A stretch of 64,000 nucleotides of DNA from Streptomyces sp. NBC_01255. Lineage in GTDB: Bacteria; Actinomycetota; Actinomycetes; Streptomycetales; Streptomycetaceae. Where the stretch lies: positions 4,526,001-4,590,000 of the forward strand of contig NZ_CP108474.1 of assembly GCF_036226445.1 (NCBI RefSeq), written 5' to 3'. The translations under genes were made by a program, and so were the position numbers. Below, in pieces: positions 1-8,053 of this stretch; the stretch's first letter is position 1; each line of letters opens with the position of its first letter. The notes under the pieces are model-generated. The model saw nothing but the letters and a program-made list of their open reading frames with translations, was not told the origin of the DNA and did not search any database.

Positions 1-2
1 GC

Positions 3-1484
3 CGGGTGGTCGAGGCCATGGAGGCCGCCGGCTGGTCCGTGGACGCGATCACGGACGCCGCCGTACTGGGCCTGGGCGCCCCGCCGATGGGCGGCACGGC
101 GTACGGGATCCAGCTGGAGTCCGTGAAGACGGTCCTCCGCTTCGCCTGCGAGCAGGTGGTACCCCGCCTCGCCGGCACGACGGACGAGCTGACCCACGCG
201 GTCCACGCCCTGAACGGCGGCTTCGTCCCGGCGGGCCCGTCGGGCTCCCCGCTCCGCGGCCTGGTCAACGTCCTGCCGACGGGCCGCAACTTCTACTCGG
301 TGGACCCGAAGGCCGTCCCCTCCCGCCTGGCGTGGGAGACGGGCCAGGCCTTGGCCGACTCGCTCCTGGAGCGCTACCGCACGGACAACGGCGAGTGGCC
401 GACCTCCGTCGGTCTCTCCCTCTGGGGTACGAGCGCGATGCGGACCGCAGGCGACGACGTGGCCGAGGCGCTCGCCCTGCTCGGCGTCCGCCCGCTCTGG
501 GACGACGCCTCGCGCCGGGTGAACGGCCTGGAGGCCATCCCCCTCGCCGAACTGAACCGCCCGCGTGTCGACGTCACCCTCCGCATCTCGGGCTTCTTCC
601 GAGACGCGTTCCCGCACGTCATCGGCCTCCTGGACGACGCGGTACGCCTGGTCGCGGCCCTCGACGAACCGGCCACGGACAACTACGTCCGGGCGCACGC
701 GCAGGCCGACCTGGCCGAGCACGGCGACGAGCGGCGCGCGACGACCCGTATCTTCGGCTCCCGGCCGGGGACGTACGGCGCGGGCATCCTCCAGCTGATC
801 GACAGCCGCGACTGGCGCACGGACGCCGACCTCGCGGAGGTCTACACGGTGTGGGGCGGCTACGCCTACGGCCGAGGCCTCGAAGGCCGCCCGGCGCGCG
901 CCGAGATGGAGACGGCGTACAAGCGCATCGCGGTGGCCGCCAAGAACACGGACACCCGCGAGCACGACATCGCCGACTCGGACGACTACTTCCAGTACCA
1001 CGGCGGCATGGTGGCGACCGTCCGCGCGCTCAAGGGCACGGCCCCCGAGGCGTACATCGGCGACTCCACCCGTCCCGAGACCGTCCGCACCCGCACCCTC
1101 GTCGAGGAGACCTCCCGGGTCTTCCGCGCCCGCGTGGTCAACCCGCGCTGGATCGAAGCGATGCGCCGCCACGGCTACAAGGGCGCGTTCGAGCTGGCGG
1201 CGACGGTCGACTACCTCTTCGGCTACGACGCCACGACGGGCGTGGTCGCCGACTGGATGTACGACAAACTCACCCAGGAATACGTCCTCGACGCGGACAA
1301 CCAGGCCTTCCTGAAGGAAGCCAACCCCTGGGCCCTGCACGGCATCGCGGAACGCCTCCTCGAAGCCGAGTCCCGCGGCATGTGGGAGAAGCCGGACCCG
1401 GAGACCCTGGCCGCCCTGCGCCAGGTCTTCCTGGAAACGGAAGGCGACCTGGAAGGCGCCGGGGGCACCGACGAGGAGGAGTAA
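3..1484 (+). CDS. cobN: Cobaltochelatase subunit CobN, C-terminal part (5' end outside window)
   Basis: The frame is open to the left window edge and gives about 490 residues, the C-terminal 40% of a CobN/ChlH-type chelatase large subunit (family about 1200 residues). CobN inserts cobalt into hydrogenobyrinate a,c-diamide with the CobS/CobT motor subunits in aerobic cobalamin synthesis. Family-typical segments include GVRPLWDDASRRVNGLE and the block around VTLRISGFFRDAFPH, followed by a conserved GTYGAGI region. The tail is acidic (GTDEEE). The true start is upstream, so the GTG at 6 should not be taken as the start. The cobalt-uptake genes cbtBA 6 kb downstream fit a cobalamin theme, but they are a separate transcription unit. 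Confidence 0.93.
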   Translation, partial: RVVEAMEAAGWSVDAITDAAVLGLGAPPMGGTAYGIQLESVKTVLRFACEQVVPRLAGTTDELTHAVHALNGGFVPAGPSGSPLRGLVNVLPTGRNFYSVDPKAVPSRLAWETGQALADSLLERYRTDNGEWPTSVGLSLWGTSAMRTAGDDVAEALALLGVRPLWDDASRRVNGLEAIPLAELNRPRVDVTLRISGFFRDAFPHVIGLLDDAVRLVAALDEPATDNYVRAHAQADLAEHGDERRATTRIFGSRPGTYGAGILQLIDSRDWRTDADLAEVYTVWGGYAYGRGLEGRPARAEMETAYKRIAVAAKNTDTREHDIADSDDYFQYHGGMVATVRALKGTAPEAYIGDSTRPETVRTRTLVEETSRVFRARVVNPRWIEAMRRHGYKGAFELAATVDYLFGYDATTGVVADWMYDKLTQEYVLDADNQAFLKEANPWALHGIAERLLEAESRGMWEKPDPETLAALRQVFLETEGDLEGAGGTDEEE

Positions 1485-1631
1485 CCCTCCCTTCTCACCC
1501 GCAAGGTCTCCGAAGGCCTCGCTCACCGCACGGGGGTCGGTGGACGGGGCCTTCGGCATGCCGTGACCTCCGTGCATCGCGGCCCGCCAAGGACCCGGCC
1601 CACAGCGCCTGACGGGCACTCCGGTCGGTGC

Positions 1632-1662
1632 TTGACCTCAACCTTTGTTGATGTACGAGAGT
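1632..1662 (+). promoter_or_regulatory. MerR/SoxR-like operator-promoter for the NmrA-type gene
   Basis: TTGACC at 1632-1637 is followed by the dyad TCAAC-CTTT-GTTGA (1638-1651). A 19-bp spacer from the -35 leads to GAGAGT (1657-1662). A long spacer occupied by a dyad is the hallmark of MerR-family promoters. The 18-mer CCTCAACCTTTGTTGATG resembles the SoxR box arms CCTCAA/TTGAGG, with one arm mismatch. The downstream ATG is at 1696. No MerR gene lies nearby, so the regulator would act in trans. The -10 is weak, and this is inferred from pattern only. Confidence 0.5.
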
Positions 1663-1695
1663 CGTGTCATCGAACCGCGAGACGAGGAGATTCCG

Positions 1696-2547
1696 ATGAC
1701 ACAGCCCAGGATCCTGGTGACCGGCGCGACGGGAAGGGTCGGCGGTGCGGTGGTGGGCCAACTGCACGCGGCGGGCGTGCCCGTGCGGGCGCTGGTGCGT
1801 GGGGAGGCGGACTTCCCGGAGGGTGTGCAGGCGGTACGTGGCGATCTCGGTGATCCCGCGTCGTTGGGCCCGGCTCTGGAGGGCGTCGATACGGTCTTCC
1901 TGGTGTGGCCGTTCCTGAGTGCCGAGGGTGCGTCGGACGTGATCGACGCGATCGGGAAGCATGCTCGGCGGGTGGTGTACCTGTCGTCCGCCGGGGTCGG
2001 GAGCGAGAACGAGGAGCCCGGCGAGGCGATCACCATGTTCCACGCGGAGCTGGAGCGGCTGATCGAGGCATCGGGCCTGGAGTGGACGGCGCTGCGGCCC
2101 ACCGGGTTCGCGAGCAACACGCTGGGCTGGGCGGAGGAGGTCCGCACCACCGGCGCGGTACGGGCGCCGCTGGCACAGCTGGCCCGCCCGCTGATCCACG
2201 AGGCGGACATGGCCGCGGTCGCCGTCCAGGCGCTGACGACCGACACCCTGCTCGGCGCCCGCCCCCTGATCACCGGACCCGAACTGGTCACCCAGGAACG
2301 GCAGGTGGCGCTGATCGGCGAGGCGATCGGGCGACCGGTGCGGTTCGAGGAGGTCACGCTGGACGAGGCCGTCGAGCAGATGAAGGCCGCGGGCTACCCG
2401 GCGGAGCTGGTGGAGGCCATCCTGCCGGCCCAGGCGAAGATGCTCGACCGTCCGGAGCCGGTCAACGACGAAGTGGAGCGCATCACGGGCACCCCGGCCC
2501 GGTCCTTCCGGGAGTGGGCGGTGGACCACGCGGCGGACTTCCGCTGA
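1696..2547 (+). CDS. NmrA-family NAD(P)-binding protein (atypical SDR reductase-like)
   Basis: This 283-residue protein has an N-terminal Rossmann motif, VTGATGRVGG at about residues 8-17, and the NmrA/HSCARG-type layout: a middle segment YLSSAGVG and an LRPTGFASN stretch. Such proteins bind NAD(P) and act as quinone oxidoreductases or redox sensors; the substrate is unknown here. The ATG at 1696 is preferred over an upstream in-frame ATG because GAGGAGA (1685-1690) is correctly spaced before it and the upstream codons overlap the promoter dyad. It is monocistronic and converges on the DoxX gene. The MerR/SoxR-like promoter suggests induction by redox-active compounds (inference). Confidence 0.85.
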   Translation: MTQPRILVTGATGRVGGAVVGQLHAAGVPVRALVRGEADFPEGVQAVRGDLGDPASLGPALEGVDTVFLVWPFLSAEGASDVIDAIGKHARRVVYLSSAGVGSENEEPGEAITMFHAELERLIEASGLEWTALRPTGFASNTLGWAEEVRTTGAVRAPLAQLARPLIHEADMAAVAVQALTTDTLLGARPLITGPELVTQERQVALIGEAIGRPVRFEEVTLDEAVEQMKAAGYPAELVEAILPAQAKMLDRPEPVNDEVERITGTPARSFREWAVDHAADFR

Positions 2548-2586
2548 GAGGGCGCCGGGCGCGCGCGAAGGCGGCGGGCCGAGGGG

Positions 2587-2934
2587 TCAGGCGGAGGCTA
2601 TGCGCAGGGTCAGGGCTGCCGCTGCGATCAGGGTGAGGACCACCGCCGGGGCCATCTCGTAGTCCTTCGCGCGTACGTGGGTGACGATCGCGCCCGCGAA
2701 GTAGAGCGTCACGCCGATCGCCGCCGCCACGCCCAGCGGGGCCACCGCGAGGCCCGCGAGGAGGCCGATCGCGCCCGCCGCCTTCGCCGTCGCCAGCCAG
2801 GGCAGCCAGGAATCCGGGACGCCCAGCTTGGTCATGTTGCCGGTGATCTGCGGGTTGCGGGTGAAGGTCAGGAAGGCGGAGGCGGAGAGCGCGAAGGCGA
2901 GCAGCGCGGCGACCACGGCGTAGCCGATGAACAT
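2587..2934 (-). CDS. DoxX-family small membrane protein
   Basis: This 115-residue protein has about four hydrophobic segments and a DoxX-like pattern, FTRNPQITGNMTKLGVPDSW, which resembles the quinol/thiosulfate-associated DoxX and DoxX-like families. Exact biochemical roles are unsettled; some members act in redox homeostasis at the membrane. It is transcribed divergently from a MarR regulator, and the shared 76-bp-scale intergenic region contains a perfect palindrome, so the MarR protein most likely represses it. Translation starts at ATG 2934, with the purine-rich CGGAGCACTCCC segment just upstream on the coding strand. Confidence 0.8.
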   Translation of the reverse strand: MFIGYAVVAALLAFALSASAFLTFTRNPQITGNMTKLGVPDSWLPWLATAKAAGAIGLLAGLAVAPLGVAAAIGVTLYFAGAIVTHVRAKDYEMAPAVVLTLIAAAALTLRIASA

Positions 2935-2962
2935 GGGAGTGCTCCGATGATGTGAGGGACTT

Positions 2963-2986
2963 AATCGTTGAACCGTAGCAACGATT
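2963..2986. promoter_or_regulatory. MarR operator palindrome between divergent doxX-like and marR-like genes
   Basis: AATCGTTG (2963-2970) and CAACGATT (2979-2986) form a perfect 8-bp inverted repeat with an 8-bp spacer. This is the usual size and place for a MarR dimer site, lying between the divergent starts at 2934 and 3027. It probably controls both genes. Confidence 0.72.
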
Positions 2987-3026
2987 TCTCTCGCTCCACA
3001 ATAGGGTCGCTGTTACCGTGGACGGC

Positions 3027-3464
3027 ATGGCAGCTCTCCCGACCGATCGCCTCGGCTTCCTCCTCTCCTTCCGGGGGGAGCTCACCGGTGCGCGTCTCCG
3101 TGCCGCTCTGGGCGTCGTGGGATTGCATCCGCGGAACGCGATGACGTTGATGCAGCTCGCCCCGGGGGCCATGAGTCAGCGGGAGCTGGCCACCGTGATG
3201 GAGATCGATCCCAGTCAACTCGTCGCGATTTTGAATGAGTTGGAGGCCGAAGGGCTTGCCGAGCGGCGGCGTGATCCGGCCGACCGGCGCCGTCATATCG
3301 TCGAGATCACGGCGGCGGGCGCGGAAGCGCTCGAACGGGTCGACTCGGCCGTGAGCGCGGCGGAGCGCGAGCTGTTCGGGGATCTGACCGAGGCCGAACA
3401 GGCTGTGTTGCGGGGGTTGTTGGACCGGGTCGTCGTCGACCCGGCCGACCATGACTGCGGCTAG
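3027..3464 (+). CDS. MarR-family transcriptional regulator
   Basis: This protein of about 145 residues has the MarR winged helix: MSQRELATVMEIDPSQLVAILNELEAEGLAERRRDPADRRRH, where the last part is the DNA-contacting wing with the diagnostic D-x-R-x3-R signature. The flanking helices form the dimer interface. It is divergent from the DoxX gene across a perfect palindrome, which implies autoregulation and repression of doxX. An alternative GTG start at 3018 would add three residues; neither start has a convincing Shine-Dalgarno. The stop codon abuts the stop of the convergent nucleoside hydrolase in the sequence CTAGCTAG. The inducing ligand is unknown. Confidence 0.87.
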   Translation: MAALPTDRLGFLLSFRGELTGARLRAALGVVGLHPRNAMTLMQLAPGAMSQRELATVMEIDPSQLVAILNELEAEGLAERRRDPADRRRHIVEITAAGAEALERVDSAVSAAERELFGDLTEAEQAVLRGLLDRVVVDPADHDCG

Positions 3465-4445
3465 CTAGGGAGTGGGCCGGGCGCTGCCCAGGACGCGTAC
3501 CGCCTCGACGATCAGGTCCCAGAAGCCGGCCGCGTCGACTTCCATGCCTACGTCCGCGTTGGGCGGCAGGCCCGTCACCCCGTCCAGGTCGACGACCGTC
3601 GCGCCGCGCGTCCACGTGCCCGCCAGCTCCACCCGTACCGCCGCCCGGACCAGGCTGACCAGTGACGGGTCGATGAGGTGGGCCACGGTCAGCGGGTCGT
3701 GCAGCGGGGGTGTGTCGAAGCCGTAGACCTCGCGGTAGGTCTGCGTGAAGTAGGTGAGCAGTTCGACGCAGAGCCGGCTCAGCGGGGTGCCGAGCGCCGC
3801 GAGCCGTGCGACGACCTCGGGGGTGGCCCGGACTTGGTGGGTGGCGTTGAGGCCGAACATCGTCACCGGTACTCCGCAGCCGAACACGATGTCCGCCGCC
3901 TCCGGGTCGCACAGGATGTTGAACTCGGCGGCGGGCGTGCTATTTCCGCGTTCCACCGAGCCGCCCATGAGGACGATCCGCTCGATGCGGGCCGTCAGCC
4001 GCGGGTACGCGAGGAGCAGCGTCGCGATGTTCGTCAGCGGGCCCGTCGGGACGAGCGTGACGGGCGCCGGGTGGGCGGTGAGGGTGTCCCGGAGGAGCGT
4101 CAGCGCGTCGCGCGGGTCCTGCGGCACGGTCGGTTCGCCATGGCCGAAGGTGGGTTCCCAGTTCGGGCCGTCGAGCCCCGAGCCGCCGTGGATGTTCTCG
4201 GCGACGAGCGGCCCGCCCTGCGGCCGGGCGTGCAGCGGGCCCGCCGCGCCCGCCGCGATCGGCACGTCCCGGATCGCGGCGGCCTCGCACACCCGGCGCG
4301 CGTTGAGGGTGGTCTTCTCCAGCGACTGGTTGCCCGCGACGGTGGTGATCGCGAGCAGGTCGACGGAGGGGTGGGCGGCGGCCAGCAGGATGTTGAAGGC
4401 GTCGTCGTGACCGGGATCGCAGTCGAGGATCACGGGTACGGGCAT
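3465..4445 (-). CDS. Inosine-uridine-preferring nucleoside hydrolase (IunH/RihA type)
   Basis: This 326-residue protein begins with the Ca2+-binding signature of nucleoside N-ribohydrolases, LDCDPGHDDAF (D8, D10, D14, D15). A second family block, VTLVPTGPLTNIA, and a C-terminal HDPLTVAHLID block complete the active site. These enzymes cleave the N-glycosidic bond of ribonucleosides to ribose and base in the salvage pathway. It is full length and probably cytoplasmic. It converges on marR and is followed, in the same direction further upstream, by the unrelated subtilase gene. Substrate preference cannot be read from the sequence. Confidence 0.92.
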   Translation of the reverse strand: MPVPVILDCDPGHDDAFNILLAAAHPSVDLLAITTVAGNQSLEKTTLNARRVCEAAAIRDVPIAAGAAGPLHARPQGGPLVAENIHGGSGLDGPNWEPTFGHGEPTVPQDPRDALTLLRDTLTAHPAPVTLVPTGPLTNIATLLLAYPRLTARIERIVLMGGSVERGNSTPAAEFNILCDPEAADIVFGCGVPVTMFGLNATHQVRATPEVVARLAALGTPLSRLCVELLTYFTQTYREVYGFDTPPLHDPLTVAHLIDPSLVSLVRAAVRVELAGTWTRGATVVDLDGVTGLPPNADVGMEVDAAGFWDLIVEAVRVLGSARPTP

Positions 4446-4505
4446 GTCTCCACCGTCCCACAGGGACGGGCCGCCGTCACGAACCCCGGCCCCCGCGTCC
4501 AGGCC

Positions 4506-5483
4506 CTAGTCGCTCTTGGCCGCCTTCACCGCCGCCGCCGCGTCGACGTTCCCGAGGCCCAGTTTGGCGAGCTTCTGCGGGTTGGCCGCCGTGTCGCGGA
4601 TCGTCTGCATGATCGCCTCCGGGGCCAGGCCCTGCTGGTGCAGGAGCGCGGCCACGGCGGAGACGTACGGCGAGGCCATCGACGTACCGGAGAGCTTCCC
4701 GTACCCCGAGAGGTTCTTCAGGGTCTCCTTCGTCGTGTACGTCGGGAGCGTGGAGAGGATGTCGACGCCGGGGGCCGTCACGGCGTTCTGCGCGCCGAAG
4801 TTGGTGAAGGAGGCGGGGAGTCCCGTCCGGTCGGCGGCGTTGACGACGAGGACCGGAGTGTCGAGCTTGTACGGCTGGAGCGCGGTGGAGTCGTTGCCCG
4901 CGGCGGCGACGACGACCGCGCCCTTGCCGTTCGCGTGGGTGATGGCCCGGTTGAGGACGCCGCCCTTGAGGAGGCGGCCCGCCAGGCCGGACTCGCCCAG
5001 GGAGAGGTTGATGACGTCGGCGCCGTGGTCGGCCGCCCAGACGATGCCCTTGGTGATGTTGGCGTCGGTACCGCTGCCGTCGACGCCGAGCACCCGCACC
5101 GGCATGATCTTGGCGCCGGGCGCGCCGCCCGAGACCCCGATGCCGTCGTCGGTGTGGGCGGCGGCGATTCCGGAGACATGGGTGCCGTGGCCGTTGAGGT
5201 CCTTGGGCTCCGCGTCGTCGTCGACGAAGTCGTAGCCGTCGACGAGCCGCCCCTTGAGGTCCGGGTGGTCGAGGTCGACGCCGGTGTCGACGACGGCGAT
5301 GACCGTGTCGTCGCCCCTCGACGTGGACCAGGCGTCCGGCATCTTCAGCGCGTCCAGCCCCCACTGCTGGTTCCGCAGCGGGTCGGGCGTGTCGTCGCTG
5401 CCACAGCCGGTGGCGAACGCGGCGGTGAGCGCGGCGAGGGCGGTGAGAGCGGCGAGGGTGGCGGTGGCGGGCCGGCGGCGCAT
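4506..5483 (-). CDS. S8 (subtilisin-like) serine protease, lipoprotein
   Basis: This 325-residue S8 peptidase has the full triad, D66 (VVDTGVD), H99 (NGHGTH) and S268 (SGTSMASPY), plus the oxyanion Asn N197 (AAGND). An N-terminal signal with lipobox-like ATGC at residues 24-27 predicts a membrane-anchored extracellular lipoprotein. No long propeptide is obvious between the anchor and the catalytic domain, only about 25 residues. ATG 5483 was chosen because GGGGAGAA precedes it closely and the signal peptide begins there; upstream in-frame codons would mask the signal. It is divergent from the DUF1648 gene. There is no C-terminal membrane helix, so it differs from mycosins. Confidence 0.9.
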   Translation of the reverse strand: MRRRPATATLAALTALAALTAAFATGCGSDDTPDPLRNQQWGLDALKMPDAWSTSRGDDTVIAVVDTGVDLDHPDLKGRLVDGYDFVDDDAEPKDLNGHGTHVSGIAAAHTDDGIGVSGGAPGAKIMPVRVLGVDGSGTDANITKGIVWAADHGADVINLSLGESGLAGRLLKGGVLNRAITHANGKGAVVVAAAGNDSTALQPYKLDTPVLVVNAADRTGLPASFTNFGAQNAVTAPGVDILSTLPTYTTKETLKNLSGYGKLSGTSMASPYVSAVAALLHQQGLAPEAIMQTIRDTAANPQKLAKLGLGNVDAAAAVKAAKSD

Positions 5484-5580
5484 GAAGTTCTCCCCAATTG
5501 TCAGCGTTTGGCCGTTTGGCCTAGTCAACAACCCGTCCGGAGCGCTCGCATCTCGAAGATCCTTCGACCGTAATCCGCAT

Positions 5581-5601
5581 TGTTCTAGTAGAGTACGAAC
5601 A
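5581..5601. promoter_or_regulatory. Probable YtrA/GntR operator upstream of the DUF1648 operon
   Basis: TGTTC (5581-5585) and GAACA (5597-5601) are 5-bp inverted arms around an AT-richer core containing a TAGAGT -10-like hexamer (5589-5594). The site lies 12 bp before the DUF1648 start codon, where a YtrA-type autorepressor encoded by the second gene would act. Confidence 0.45.
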
Positions 5602-5613
5602 AGGGAGGTTTTC

Positions 5614-6576
5614 ATGAACCGTGCCACACCTCGTCTCCGCGCGCTCGCCGCGCTCCCCTACGCCCTCGCCCTCGCCGTCCACCTGCTGCTCTTCGCCCGC
5701 TGGCGCGACGAGCTGCCCGCCGAACTCGCCACCCACTTCTCCGCCGGGGGAGAGGCCGACAGGTGGACCGGCCCGACCGCCTACGTCCTCATCAGTACGG
5801 GCCTGCTCCTCGGCCTCGCCGCCGCCTGGACCGCCTTCGTCCGGCGCCGCTACCTGTGGGCGGCCTGGGCCACCGCTGGCTTCACCGGCGGACTGTTCAC
5901 GCAGCTCCTCCGCGCCAACCGCGTCGACGACGTCGAGGCGGTGGTCTTCTCCCCGGGTACGGACCTTGCGGTTGCCCTGGCGGTCGCGGCCGTGGCCGGT
6001 GCCGCCGGGTGGGCGCTCACCTCGCTCGTCCCCGAAGGGCTCGCCGAGCCCGAGAGGTCCGTGTCAGGGCCTGCCGACGGCCCCCGGCTCCCGCTCGCCC
6101 CCGGCGAGGCCGCCGGCTGGTCCAAGGACACCGGCTCCCGGGCGCTCACCGCCCTCGCGGTGCTCGCCCTCGCCGCCGCACCCCTCACCCTGCTCGTCGC
6201 CACCTGGCCCGTCGCCCTGTTCGGCCTCCTCGGCCTCGTCATCGGCGTACCGGGGCTCGCCCTCGCCCGGGTCAGGGTCACCGTCGACCGGCACGGCCTC
6301 ACCGTCCGCTCCGCCCTCGTCCCCCGCCCCCGCGTCCGGGTCCCGCTCGACGCGATCGAGGTCGCGAGTGTCCGCGACATCGACGCCGTCGCCGACTTCG
6401 GCGGCTGGGGCTACCGCGTCCGCGCCCACCGGACGGGCGTGGTGATGCGCTCCGGCGAGGCCCTCGTCGTACGGAGACGGGGGGAGAGCGGGCGCGAGTT
6501 CGCGGTGACCGTGTCCGACGCGGGGACCGCCGCCGCCCTCCTGAACACGCTGGCCGAACGGCATGGGAAGGTCTGA
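5614..6576 (+). CDS. DUF1648-type integral membrane protein
   Basis: This 320-residue membrane protein starts with a DUF1648-like block (LPAELATHFSAGGEADRW), followed by about six hydrophobic segments and a soluble C-terminal PH-like region around RVRVPLDAIEVASVRDID. DUF1648 proteins accompany YtrA/GntR regulators and ABC or antibiotic-stress operons in Gram-positives, but no activity is established. ATG 5614 follows AAGGGAGG. The GTG start of the GntR gene is only 2 nt after the stop codon, so the two genes form an operon. The operon is divergent from the subtilase. Confidence 0.82.
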   Translation: MNRATPRLRALAALPYALALAVHLLLFARWRDELPAELATHFSAGGEADRWTGPTAYVLISTGLLLGLAAAWTAFVRRRYLWAAWATAGFTGGLFTQLLRANRVDDVEAVVFSPGTDLAVALAVAAVAGAAGWALTSLVPEGLAEPERSVSGPADGPRLPLAPGEAAGWSKDTGSRALTALAVLALAAAPLTLLVATWPVALFGLLGLVIGVPGLALARVRVTVDRHGLTVRSALVPRPRVRVPLDAIEVASVRDIDAVADFGGWGYRVRAHRTGVVMRSGEALVVRRRGESGREFAVTVSDAGTAAALLNTLAERHGKV

Positions 6577-6578
6577 CC

Positions 6579-6935
6579 GTGCTCTTCCGCGTCGACCCGG
6601 CCTCCTCCGTCCCCCTCGGCGACCAGATCGCCGCCTGCGTCCGCGGGGCGCTCGCCGACGGCTCCGCCGAGCCCGGCGAACGCCTCCCGGCCGCCCGGGA
6701 GCTCGCCGACTCCCTGGGGGTCAACGTCCACACCGTCCTCCGCGGCTACCAGCGGCTCCGCGAGGAGGGCCTCATCGAACTCCGCCGGGGCCGCGGCGCC
6801 GTCATCGTCCCCGGCGCCGCCGCCCCCGACCGCGCCCGCCTGGTCTCCCGCCTCCGCGAGGCGGCGGCGGAGGCCCGCGGACTGGGCCTGACGGAAGCGG
6901 AGTTCCTGGAGCTCGCCCGTACCAGTCTCAGCTGA
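6579..6935 (+). CDS. GntR-family regulator, YtrA subfamily
   Basis: This 118-residue protein has only the GntR winged-helix domain (SVPLGDQIAACVRGALADG, LPAARELADSLGVNVHTVLR) and a short helical tail, the compact architecture of the YtrA subfamily. It probably autoregulates its operon through the inverted repeat at 5581-5601. The GTG start lies 2 nt after the DUF1648 stop. The 3' end overlaps the convergent phosphatase-fold gene by 8 bp. Confidence 0.88.
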   Translation: MLFRVDPASSVPLGDQIAACVRGALADGSAEPGERLPAARELADSLGVNVHTVLRGYQRLREEGLIELRRGRGAVIVPGAAAPDRARLVSRLREAAAEARGLGLTEAEFLELARTSLS

Positions 6936-7560
6936 GTACGGAGCCGATCGCGACGTTCCAGCGGCCGGAGCGGCCGGTGAGTTCGACGGACGACCGGGGG
7001 CGCACGTCCAGGCGCCAGAAGGCGGCCTCCGGCGCGCCGAGGGCGTGTGCGGCGGCCGCCCGGATCACGTCCGGTTCGGCGACGGCCCAGAGGGTGCCCG
7101 GCTCCAGGGCGTCCATCCAGGCGCCGACCCGGGCCCACAGGGAGCTCAGGGACTCGCCGCCGTGCGGGGTCGCGTCCGGGTCGGAGAGCCAGGCCGCCAC
7201 CGATTCCGCTTCCTCGGCGGCGAGTTCGTCCAGGCGGCGGCCCCGCCACCGGCCCATCGCGCACCCCGCGAGGGCCGGTTCCGGGACGGCCCCCGTCAGA
7301 CCGAGGAGCTCGGCCGTGCCCCGGCAGCGCGGGGACGGCGAGGTGAGCATCCGGGCGGACCTGCCCAGGCGCACCGGCGCGACGCTCACCGGTTCCTCCA
7401 CCGGGGAGCCGTCGTCGAAGCGGGCCTCGCGCAGGGCCGCGTTCATCGCGGGGGCGACGAGGACGAGCCGTACGGTCCGCTCCGGCGGGGGCTTTCTCAC
7501 GGGCTCGCTCGGAGGCTGGCTCGGGGGCTCGCTCGGGGGCTGGCTCGGGGGCGCGTTCAC
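6928..7560 (-). CDS. Degenerate histidine-phosphatase-superfamily protein
   Basis: This protein of about 210 residues has the histidine phosphatase layout, but the catalytic signature is replaced. Where LVRHGE is expected, the sequence reads LVLVAPAMN, so RHG becomes APA at residues 36-38. Where the second catalytic His (VSHGGVIR) is expected, it reads VAEPDVIRA (Glu162). Supporting elements persist: TSPSPRCRGTAELLG, GRWRGRRLDEL and HGGES. The N-terminus is a proline-rich PPSQ/PPSE repeat. GTG 7560 was chosen because GAGGGA lies 10 nt upstream. It is divergent from the cobalamin riboswitch and cbtBA. It is probably a pseudoenzyme or a binding protein linked to cobalt/cobalamin metabolism (inference). 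Its family neighbour CobC is a true phosphatase. Confidence 0.75.
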   Translation of the reverse strand: MNAPPSQPPSEPPSQPPSEPVRKPPPERTVRLVLVAPAMNAALREARFDDGSPVEEPVSVAPVRLGRSARMLTSPSPRCRGTAELLGLTGAVPEPALAGCAMGRWRGRRLDELAAEEAESVAAWLSDPDATPHGGESLSSLWARVGAWMDALEPGTLWAVAEPDVIRAAAAHALGAPEAAFWRLDVRPRSSVELTGRSGRWNVAIGSVLS

Positions 7561-7621
7561 GGGTGATACATCCCTCAGTGCTCGGTCGGCCTCCCGTACG
7601 CCCTTGGCGCGGTGCGGCCCG

Positions 7622-7765
7622 CGCGGTACGGTCACGGCGACAATTCCACAACCGACGACGGCGACACGGAAGTCCGGTGCAAAACCGGCACGGTCGCGCC
7701 ACTGTGAGCCGACCCGGCATCCCCGGGACCCGGCGAGTCAGACCCGACGACCGTCGTCGCGCACC
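7622..7765 (+). ncRNA. Cobalamin (adenosylcobalamin) riboswitch controlling cbtBA
   Basis: The leader contains the conserved cobalamin-riboswitch core: GGAAGTCCGGTGCAAAACCGG (a P3/P4-like stem), then the B12 box GCCACTGTG at 7698-7706, then GAGTCAGAC at 7735-7743. It sits directly upstream of the cbtB Shine-Dalgarno GGAGG (7791-7795), so ligand binding probably masks translation initiation or promotes early termination when cobalamin is plentiful. The outer edges given are approximate. Control of cobalt transporters by this riboswitch is well established in actinomycetes. Confidence 0.87.
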
Positions 7766-7802
7766 ACCGTAATGGGACGCGAGTTCCCGAGGAGGTACCG
7801 CC

Positions 7803-8030
7803 ATGGCCGAGGCCGTCGCCCCGTCCGTCACCCCCACCACCCCTGTCGTGCTGCCGGTTTCCCTGCCGGTCCGCACCGTGTTGCCCTGGGCGCTGTTCGT
7901 CGGCCTCCTGGCGCTGGTCGCGCTCTACTTCGTCGGCGCCGAGCAGGGCGCCACCTCCGTCTTCGCGGGCAGTGATGTCCACGAGTGGGTCCACGACGGC
8001 CGTCATCTCCTCGGCTTCCCCTGCCACTGA
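7803..8030 (+). CDS. cbtB: Cobalt transporter subunit CbtB
   Basis: This 75-residue protein has one membrane helix (about residues 27-45) and the diagnostic histidine-rich tail: H60, H64, H68 and H75 within SDVHEWVHDGRHLLGFPCH. CbtB pairs with CbtA to form a putative cobalt importer found under B12 riboswitches. ATG 7803 has a strong GGAGG 8 nt upstream. cbtA begins 23 nt downstream, so the two form an operon. Confidence 0.92.
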   Translation: MAEAVAPSVTPTTPVVLPVSLPVRTVLPWALFVGLLALVALYFVGAEQGATSVFAGSDVHEWVHDGRHLLGFPCH

Positions 8031-8053
8031 CCGCGGTAGAGGAGCTCACGCAC

